A stretch of DNA of 64,000 bases from Streptomyces sp. WP-1 (GTDB taxonomy: Bacteria > Actinomycetota > Actinomycetes > Streptomycetales > Streptomycetaceae), in the NCBI RefSeq assembly GCF_030450125.1, contig NZ_CP123923.1, forward strand, positions 6,395,501 to 6,459,500. The letters are read 5' to 3'. The notes below the pieces were generated by a model, which saw only the letters and a list, made by a program, of their open reading frames with translations, made no database searches and had not been told where the DNA came from. Within the stretch, counting starts at the first letter, position 1. Every line of letters begins with the position of its first letter. A program made the translations under genes and the position numbers. Positions 59,290-64,000 of this stretch are shown here, piece by piece.

Positions 59290-60552
59290 GTGAGCACCTT
59301 CCAGGCCCCCAAGGGCACCTACGACCTGATCCCGCCGGACTCCGCGACGTACCTGGCGGTCCGCGAGGCGATCGCCGCGCCGCTGCGCGACTCCGGCTAC
59401 GGCTACATCGAGACCCCCGGTTTTGAGAACGTGGAGCTGTTCGCGCGCGGTGTGGGCGAGTCCACCGACATCGTCACCAAGGAGATGTACGCCTTCGAGA
59501 CCAAGGGCGGCGACAAGCTCGCCCTGCGTCCCGAGGGCACGGCCTCCGTGCTGCGCGCGGCCCTGGAGGCCAATCTGCACAAGACCGGCAACCTCCCGGT
59601 CAAGCTCTGGTACTCGGGCTCGTACTACCGCTACGAACGCCCCCAGAAGGGCCGCTACCGCCACTTCTCCCAGGTCGGTGCCGAGGCGATCGGCGCGGAG
59701 GACCCGGCGCTGGACGCCGAGCTGATCATCCTGGCCGACCAGGCGTACCGCTCGCTGGGCCTGCGGAACTTCCGCATCCTGCTCAACAGCCTGGGCGACA
59801 AGGAGTGCCGGCCGGTGTACCGGGCCGCGCTCCAGGACTTCCTGCGCGGCCTCGACCTCGACGAGGACACGCTGCGGCGCGCCGAGATCAACCCGCTGCG
59901 CGTCCTGGACGACAAGCGCGAGTCGGTGCAGAAGCAGCTCACCGGCGCCCCGCTGCTGCGGGACCACCTGTGCGACGCCTGCACGGCGTACCACGAGGAG
60001 GTCCGTGAGCTGATCACGGCGGCGGGCGTGGTCTTCGAGGACGACCCGAAGCTGGTCCGCGGCCTGGACTACTACACCCGCACCACCTTCGAGTTCGTGC
60101 ACGACGGCCTCGGCTCGCAGTCCGCGGTGGGCGGCGGCGGCCGCTACGACGGGCTGTCCGAGATGATCGGCGGCCCCGCGCTGCCCTCCGTCGGCTGGGC
60201 CCTCGGCGTCGACCGCACGGTCCTCGCGCTGGAGGCCGAGGGCGTGGCGCTGGACCTCCCGTCCACCACGTCCGTGTACGCCGTCCCGCTCGGCGAGGAG
60301 GCCCGCCGCGTGCTGTTCGCCAAAGTCACCGAGCTGCGCAAGGTGGGCATCGCGGCGGACTTCGCGTACGGCGGCAAGGGCCTCAAGGGGGCCATGAAGA
60401 ACGCCAACCGCAGCGGCGCGCGCTTCACCCTGGTCGCCGGTGAGCGCGACCTGGCCGAGGGCGTCGTCCAGCTGAAGGACATGGAGTCCGGCGAGCAGAG
60501 CGCGATCGGTGTCAACGAGATCGTGGCGGAGCTGGAGTCGCGGCTCGGCTAG
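59290..60552 (+). CDS. hisS: Histidine--tRNA ligase
   Basis: 420 residues, class II synthetase. Motif 2 is [15 protein letters not shown], the histidine-binding signatures are [15 protein letters not shown] and GGGGRYDGL, motif 3 is [16 protein letters not shown], and the C-terminal anticodon-binding domain ends in INEIV-like [13 protein letters not shown]. The start GTG 59290 is read after a GAGAG stretch. A canonical terminator with a T tract follows. No histidine-rich leader is present, as it is preceded at 13 bases by the metallo-hydrolase gene. Confidence 0.97.
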   Translation: MSTFQAPKGTYDLIPPDSATYLAVREAIAAPLRDSGYGYIETPGFENVELFARGVGESTDIVTKEMYAFETKGGDKLALRPEGTASVLRAALEANLHKTGNLPVKLWYSGSYYRYERPQKGRYRHFSQVGAEAIGAEDPALDAELIILADQAYRSLGLRNFRILLNSLGDKECRPVYRAALQDFLRGLDLDEDTLRRAEINPLRVLDDKRESVQKQLTGAPLLRDHLCDACTAYHEEVRELITAAGVVFEDDPKLVRGLDYYTRTTFEFVHDGLGSQSAVGGGGRYDGLSEMIGGPALPSVGWALGVDRTVLALEAEGVALDLPSTTSVYAVPLGEEARRVLFAKVTELRKVGIAADFAYGGKGLKGAMKNANRSGARFTLVAGERDLAEGVVQLKDMESGEQSAIGVNEIVAELESRLG

Positions 60553-60570
60553 CGGCCGGCAGCGAGCGAG

Positions 60571-60603
60571 AAGGGCGCCGGGGGCTTTCCCGGCGCCCTT
60601 TTT
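60571..60603 (+). terminator. Canonical intrinsic terminator of hisS
   Basis: 12-bp perfect stem (60571-60582 with 60589-60600), loop GGCTTT, followed by a run of five T. One of the few with a real T tract in the window. Confidence 0.92.
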
Positions 60604-60771
60604 CGCACTCCGGCAGGCCCGCGCCGGCGCGCCCCGGGGCCGCCGTCAACCCGGTGGGTGCCGATTCGTCCTGCCAGAGGATTCCGAACATCTCACCGCG
60701 CCGGACACCGGGATCCGGGCCGTCCACCGCGGTCACGCCCCCGTAGCGCTCGCGTGGCCCCGCACGTTCAC

Positions 60772-60787
60772 CGTGAATTCGTTCACG
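60772..60787. promoter_or_regulatory. Rex-like dyad upstream of the VKOR gene
   Basis: CGTGAA-TTCG-TTCACG is a perfect dyad whose core GTGAA-N4-TTCAC has the same form as the Rex operator TGTGAACGCGTTCACA (12 of 16 positions equal). Rex senses NADH/NAD+. The site is ~160 bases before the VKOR start, rather far, so the call is weak. Confidence 0.3.
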
Positions 60788-60945
60788 TGTGCTGTCATGG
60801 CCCTTGATGGTCTGGCCGGAACCATACGGTCCGTGACCACCGGGCGGACTTCCTTATCTCCGCCGAACGGTGGAGACACAGAAGGGTGCGGCACAATGGC
60901 CGGTGCCCGAAGATGGTCCAACTCTCAAGTGACGGAATCGGCGTG

Positions 60946-61599
60946 ATGAGCAAGACGACAGTCAACGACGTCTCCGCGGTGTCCGGTCCCGACCGCCCCG
61001 CCGACGGCCGCACCGTGGGCGGCAGCCGCGCCTTCGCCCTGCTGCTGGTCATCACCGGCGCGGCCGGGCTGCTGGCCGCCTGGGTGATCACGCTCGACAA
61101 GTTCAAGATCCTCGAGTACAAGGTCGCGGGCAAGACCTTCACGCCCGGTTGCAGCGTGAACCCGGTGGTCTCCTGCGGCAGCGTGATGGAGAGCAAGCAG
61201 GCCGCCGCCTTCGGGTTCCCCAACCCGATGCTCGGCCTGGTCTGCTACGGCATCGTGATCTGCGTCGGCATGAGCCTGCTGACCCGCGCCCGTTTCCCGC
61301 GCTGGTACTGGCTGACCTTCAACTTCGGCACCCTCTTCGGCGTCTGCTTCGTCACCTGGCTCCAGTTCCAGTCCCTGTACCGGATCAACGCCCTGTGCCT
61401 GTGGTGCTCGCTGGCCTGGGTCGCCACGATCACCATGTTCTGGTACGTCACCTCGTTCAACGTCCGGCACGCCTTCCTGCCCGCCCCGCGCTGGCTGCGC
61501 TCCTTCCTCGGCGAGTTCACCTGGGTCCTGCCGGTCACCCACTGCGGCATCATCGCCATGCTGATCCTGACCCGCTGGGGCAGCGCCCTCTGGGCCTGA
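60946..61599 (+). CDS. Vitamin K epoxide reductase (VKOR) family membrane protein
   Basis: 217 residues. After a ~35-residue polar N-terminus come four or five membrane segments (FALLLVITGAAGLLAAWVITL; LGLVCYGIVICVGMSLL; WLTFNFGTLFGVCFVTWL; LCLWCSLAWVATITMFWYVT). The active CxxC is CLWC in the fourth segment, and the loop cysteines are GCSVNPVVSCGSVM after the first, which is the VKOR arrangement. Bacterial VKOR reoxidises DsbA-like proteins to form disulfides in exported proteins, using quinone. ATG 60946. No fused thioredoxin domain, so it would use a separate partner. Confidence 0.92.
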   Translation: MSKTTVNDVSAVSGPDRPADGRTVGGSRAFALLLVITGAAGLLAAWVITLDKFKILEYKVAGKTFTPGCSVNPVVSCGSVMESKQAAAFGFPNPMLGLVCYGIVICVGMSLLTRARFPRWYWLTFNFGTLFGVCFVTWLQFQSLYRINALCLWCSLAWVATITMFWYVTSFNVRHAFLPAPRWLRSFLGEFTWVLPVTHCGIIAMLILTRWGSALWA

Positions 61600-61641
61600 G
61601 ACCCCGCCCGCGGCCCGGTCCCCGCACCGGGCCGCGCCGCA

Positions 61642-61664
61642 TTGTCAGTGCCGTGACTTAGGGT
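61642..61664 (+). promoter_or_regulatory. DNA-damage promoter of rarA (RecA-NDp / PafBC type)
   Basis: TTGTCAGTG (61642-61650), eight bases, TAGGGT (61659-61664). The motif is identical in form to the ruvC promoter. The -10 ends six bases before the GTG start at 61671, predicting a leaderless damage-induced mRNA. Confidence 0.75.
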
Positions 61665-61670
61665 TTCAGC

Positions 61671-63026
61671 GTGGAACCCGACCTCTTCACCGCCGCAGCA
61701 GAAGAACGCCAGGAGAAGGACCCGGCGGCCAGCCCCCTGGCGGTGCGCATGCGCCCGCGCACCCTCGACGAGGTCGTGGGCCAGCAGCACCTGCTCAAGC
61801 CCGGCTCGCCCCTGCGCCGCCTGGTCGGCGAGGGCTCCGGCGGCCCCGCCGGACCGTCCTCGGTGATCCTCTGGGGCCCTCCCGGCACCGGCAAAACCAC
61901 CCTCGCGTACGTGGTCTCCAAAGCCACCAACAAGCGCTTCGTGGAGCTGTCCGCGATCACCGCGGGCGTCAAGGAGGTGCGCGCGGTCATCGACGGCGCG
62001 CGCCGCGCCACCGGCGGCTTCGGCACCGAGACCGTCCTCTTCCTGGACGAGATCCACCGCTTCAGCAAGGCCCAGCAGGACTCCCTGCTCCCCGCCGTCG
62101 AGAACCGCTGGGTCACGCTGATCGCGGCCACCACCGAGAACCCCTACTTCTCGGTGATCTCCCCGCTGCTGTCCCGCTCCCTGCTGCTCACCCTCGAACC
62201 CCTCACCGACGACGACATCCGCGGCCTGCTCCGCCGCGCCCTGGACGCCGAGCGCGGCCTCAAGGGCGCGGTCACCCTCCCCGAGGACACCGAGGAGCAC
62301 CTGCTGCGCATCGCGGGCGGCGACGCCCGGCGCGCCCTGACCGCCCTGGAGGCCGCCGCCGGGGCCGCCCTCGACCAGGACGAGAGCGAGATCTCCCTCG
62401 CCACCCTGGAGCAGACCGTGGACCGGGCGGCGGTCACGTACGACCGCGACGGCGACCAGCACTACGACGTCGCCAGCGCCCTCATCAAGTCCATCCGCGG
62501 CTCCGACGTGGACGCGGCCCTGCACTACCTCGCCCGCATGGTCGAGGCCGGCGAGGACCCCCGGTTCATCGCGCGGCGCCTGATGATCTCCGCCAGCGAG
62601 GACATCGGCCTGGCCGACCCGAACGCGCTGCCCATCGCGGTCGCCGCCGCCCAGGCCGTCGCCATGATCGGCTTCCCCGAGGCGGCCCTCACCCTCAGCC
62701 ACGCCACCATCGCCCTCGCCCTCGCCCCCAAGTCCAACTCCGCGACGACCGCGATAGGCGCCGCCCTGGAGGACGTCCGCAAGGGCGTGGCCGGCACGGT
62801 GCCGCCGCATCTGCGCGACGGCCACTACAAGGGCGCCGCCAAACTCGGCCACGCTCAGGGCTATGTGTATCCGCACGACCTGCCCGAGGGCATCGCCGAG
62901 CAGCAGTACGCCCCGGACGCGCTCAAGGACCGCGAGTACTACGCGCCGACCCGGCACGGCGCCGAGGCGCGCTACGCGGACGCGGTCGACTGGACCCGCA
63001 AGCACCTCGGTCGCAGGCGGTCCTGA
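61671..63026 (+). CDS. rarA: Replication-associated recombination protein A (MgsA/RarA AAA+ ATPase)
   Basis: 451 residues. AAA+ motor related to the clamp loader and to eukaryotic WRNIP1, acting at stalled replication forks. [20 protein letters not shown] at the start, Walker [12 protein letters not shown], Walker [17 protein letters not shown], sensor [14 protein letters not shown], and the C-terminal tetramerisation domain with [20 protein letters not shown] and [14 protein letters not shown] (in parts). The start GTG lies six bases after TAGGGT with no Shine-Dalgarno. DNA-damage control fits its role. Confidence 0.95.
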   Translation: MEPDLFTAAAEERQEKDPAASPLAVRMRPRTLDEVVGQQHLLKPGSPLRRLVGEGSGGPAGPSSVILWGPPGTGKTTLAYVVSKATNKRFVELSAITAGVKEVRAVIDGARRATGGFGTETVLFLDEIHRFSKAQQDSLLPAVENRWVTLIAATTENPYFSVISPLLSRSLLLTLEPLTDDDIRGLLRRALDAERGLKGAVTLPEDTEEHLLRIAGGDARRALTALEAAAGAALDQDESEISLATLEQTVDRAAVTYDRDGDQHYDVASALIKSIRGSDVDAALHYLARMVEAGEDPRFIARRLMISASEDIGLADPNALPIAVAAAQAVAMIGFPEAALTLSHATIALALAPKSNSATTAIGAALEDVRKGVAGTVPPHLRDGHYKGAAKLGHAQGYVYPHDLPEGIAEQQYAPDALKDREYYAPTRHGAEARYADAVDWTRKHLGRRRS

Positions 63027-63333
63027 GCAGCCTGTAGAATGCTCCGAAGCGCCCAGTCCCGTGCCGTCAGAGCGGGACAACGGGCCGGAGACCCCGTCCC
63101 CCCGGGGACGGACTCCAGGAGCGTCGCGCACCGTCGAACGGTGTCGCGGGCAGCCCACCACCACCCGGAATCCCGGAAGCGGTCGGTGGGCCACTCGCGT
63201 GCTGCACGTATGTGCCCAGATCAGGGAAGCGGCTGCCCAGCGGGTCCCGAGCGGACCGGCGGGTCTTCCCGGCTGCGGATGCGACCTCCCGAAACCTCTG
63301 GCAAGCCGAACACTACGAAACGAGATTGAGACA
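63027..63333 (+). other. rpsD leader region
   Basis: 307 bases without a gene. TAGAAT (63035-63040) is a good -10 box, giving a leader of about 290 bases. A dyad CCGTCCCC-CC-GGGGACGG lies at 63094-63111. Such a long structured leader before rpsD suggests autoregulation by S4, as known in other bacteria, but I recognise no named S4 leader class. Confidence 0.55.
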
Positions 63334-63948
63334 GTGGCGAACCAGTCCCGCCCCAAGGTCAAGAAGTCGCGTGCCCTCGGCATCGCGCTGACCCCGAAGG
63401 CCGTCAAGTACTTCGAGGCCCGCCCCTACCCGCCGGGTGAGCACGGCCGCGGCCGCAAGCAGAACTCGGACTACAAGGTCCGTCTGCTGGAGAAGCAGCG
63501 CCTGCGCGCTCAGTACGACATCTCCGAGCGCCAGCTGGTCCGTGCCTACGACCGCGCCTCCAAGGTCCAGGGCAAGACCGGTGAGGCCCTGATCGTGGAG
63601 CTGGAGCGCCGCCTCGACGCGCTGGTCCTGCGCTCGGGTCTCGCCCGCACGATCTACCAGGCCCGCCAGATGGTCGTCCACGGCCACATCCAGGTCAACG
63701 GCCAGAAGGTCGACAAGCCGTCCTTCCGTGTCCGTCCGGACGACGTCGTGCAGGTCCGCGACCGCTCCAAGGACAAGACGCTCTTCCAGATCGCCCGCGA
63801 GGGTGGCTTCGCCGCGGACGGCGAGACCCCGCGCTACCTCCAGGTGAACCTCAAGGCCCTGGCGTTCCGCCTGGACCGTGAGCCGAACCGCAAGGAGATC
63901 CCGGTGATCTGCGACGAGCAGCTCGTCGTCGAGTACTACGCCCGCTGA
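63334..63948 (+). CDS. rpsD: 30S ribosomal protein S4
   Basis: 204 residues. The N-terminal region ([34 protein letters not shown]) lacks the four cysteines of the zinc-binding S4, so this is the C-minus (zinc-independent) type. The S4 RNA-binding domain follows ([32 protein letters not shown], in parts). It binds 16S rRNA early in 30S assembly and often represses its own synthesis. GTG 63334 is the start; in-frame upstream sequence belongs to the leader. It stands outside the alpha operon, alone with its own promoter. Confidence 0.97.
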   Translation: MANQSRPKVKKSRALGIALTPKAVKYFEARPYPPGEHGRGRKQNSDYKVRLLEKQRLRAQYDISERQLVRAYDRASKVQGKTGEALIVELERRLDALVLRSGLARTIYQARQMVVHGHIQVNGQKVDKPSFRVRPDDVVQVRDRSKDKTLFQIAREGGFAADGETPRYLQVNLKALAFRLDREPNRKEIPVICDEQLVVEYYAR

Positions 63949-64000
63949 TCCCAGCCCCGGCGCAGCACCGCACTCCGGACCGCCGTCCTCCCCGTCCCGC

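Larger units (their letters stand above)
60553..60945 (+). other. Intergenic region hisS / VKOR
   Basis: 393 bases without a supported gene. It holds the hisS terminator (60571-60603), a GTGAA-N4-TTCAC dyad (60772-60787) overlapping a TTCACCGTGAA dyad (60767-60777), and an unassigned region before the VKOR start. A TTGATG (60804-60809) to TACGGT (60825-60830) pair has only 15-base spacing and is doubtful. Confidence 0.5.

Noticed and set aside
60733..60921. Small minus-strand ORF ending MTAHVNEFTVNVRGHASATGA
   Set aside because: No ribosome binding site and only ~21 plausible residues; it coincides with the overlapping dyads. Conservation would have to be shown first.

Overview
This 64 kb window is a piece of a Streptomyces chromosome. 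The base composition is very G+C rich with codon third positions almost always G or C. GTG and TTG starts, GTGA and ATGA stop/start overlaps and leaderless genes are common. The sporulation gene ssgB is present. From memory, the order of the right two thirds (thrS, HIT, pgsA, acyltransferase, pimA, pdxS, pdxT, yebC, ruvCAB, yajC, secDF, apt, relA, hisS, rpsD) matches S. coelicolor from about SCO1505 upward, and part of it matches the Mycobacterium tuberculosis pgsA/pimA/pdx block. I see no insertion sequence, prophage, integrase or CRISPR array. This is core chromosome with a few lineage-specific genes.

Left third (1-30 kb). A multicopper oxidase cut by the window edge, an acyltransferase and a Tat-exported glycerophosphodiesterase come first. 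The phosphodiesterase has a PhoP-type direct-repeat box upstream. Then come small membrane proteins, a HAD phosphatase and a sulfur-amino-acid cluster: metN-metI-metQ preceded by a cysteine-rich leader peptide and a strong hairpin. A tetrapyrrole/cobalamin group follows: cobL (CbiE-CbiT), a giant BluB-CobT fusion with a ~780-residue Pro/Ala/Val/Glu-rich N-terminus, and cysG. Next are an rRNA methyltransferase and a Ser/Thr kinase overlapping tail to tail, small proteins, a five-gene tRNA operon (Gly-Cys-Val-Val-Val), pabB-pabC, GNAT enzymes, a DsbA-like protein, a CGNR zinc-finger regulator and ssgB.

Middle (29-48 kb). Two identical tRNA-Val(CAC) genes bracket an SRPBCC protein. After them come a DEDDh exonuclease, an overlapping pair of a DUF4365 (PD-(D/E)XK-like) gene and an unknown gene, thrS, a HIT enzyme, a large membrane protein and an EF-G paralogue with degenerate G motifs. 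The phosphatidylinositol-mannoside operon (pgsA-acyltransferase-pimA), the PLP synthase genes pdxS/pdxT, yebC and the Holliday-junction genes ruvC-ruvA-ruvB complete the block.

Right part (48-64 kb). Protein export (yajC-secD-secF), purine salvage and alarmone metabolism (apt, relA), a DUF349 protein, an exported cyclophilin, an MBL hydrolase, hisS, a VKOR membrane protein, rarA and rpsD.

The main results beyond gene calling are regulatory. (i) The same DNA-damage promoter motif (TTGTCAGTG-N8-TANNNT, the mycobacterial RecA-NDp/PafBC type) lies in front of both ruvC and rarA. (ii) A sigma-R type promoter (GGAAT-N18-GTT) lies in front of relA. (iii) A PHO box lies in front of glpQ. (iv) A poly-cysteine leader peptide with an attenuator-like hairpin precedes metNIQ. 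(v) Paired dyads lie around ssgB. (vi) Several G-rich tandem repeats and two copies of a dispersed hairpin repeat lie between genes.
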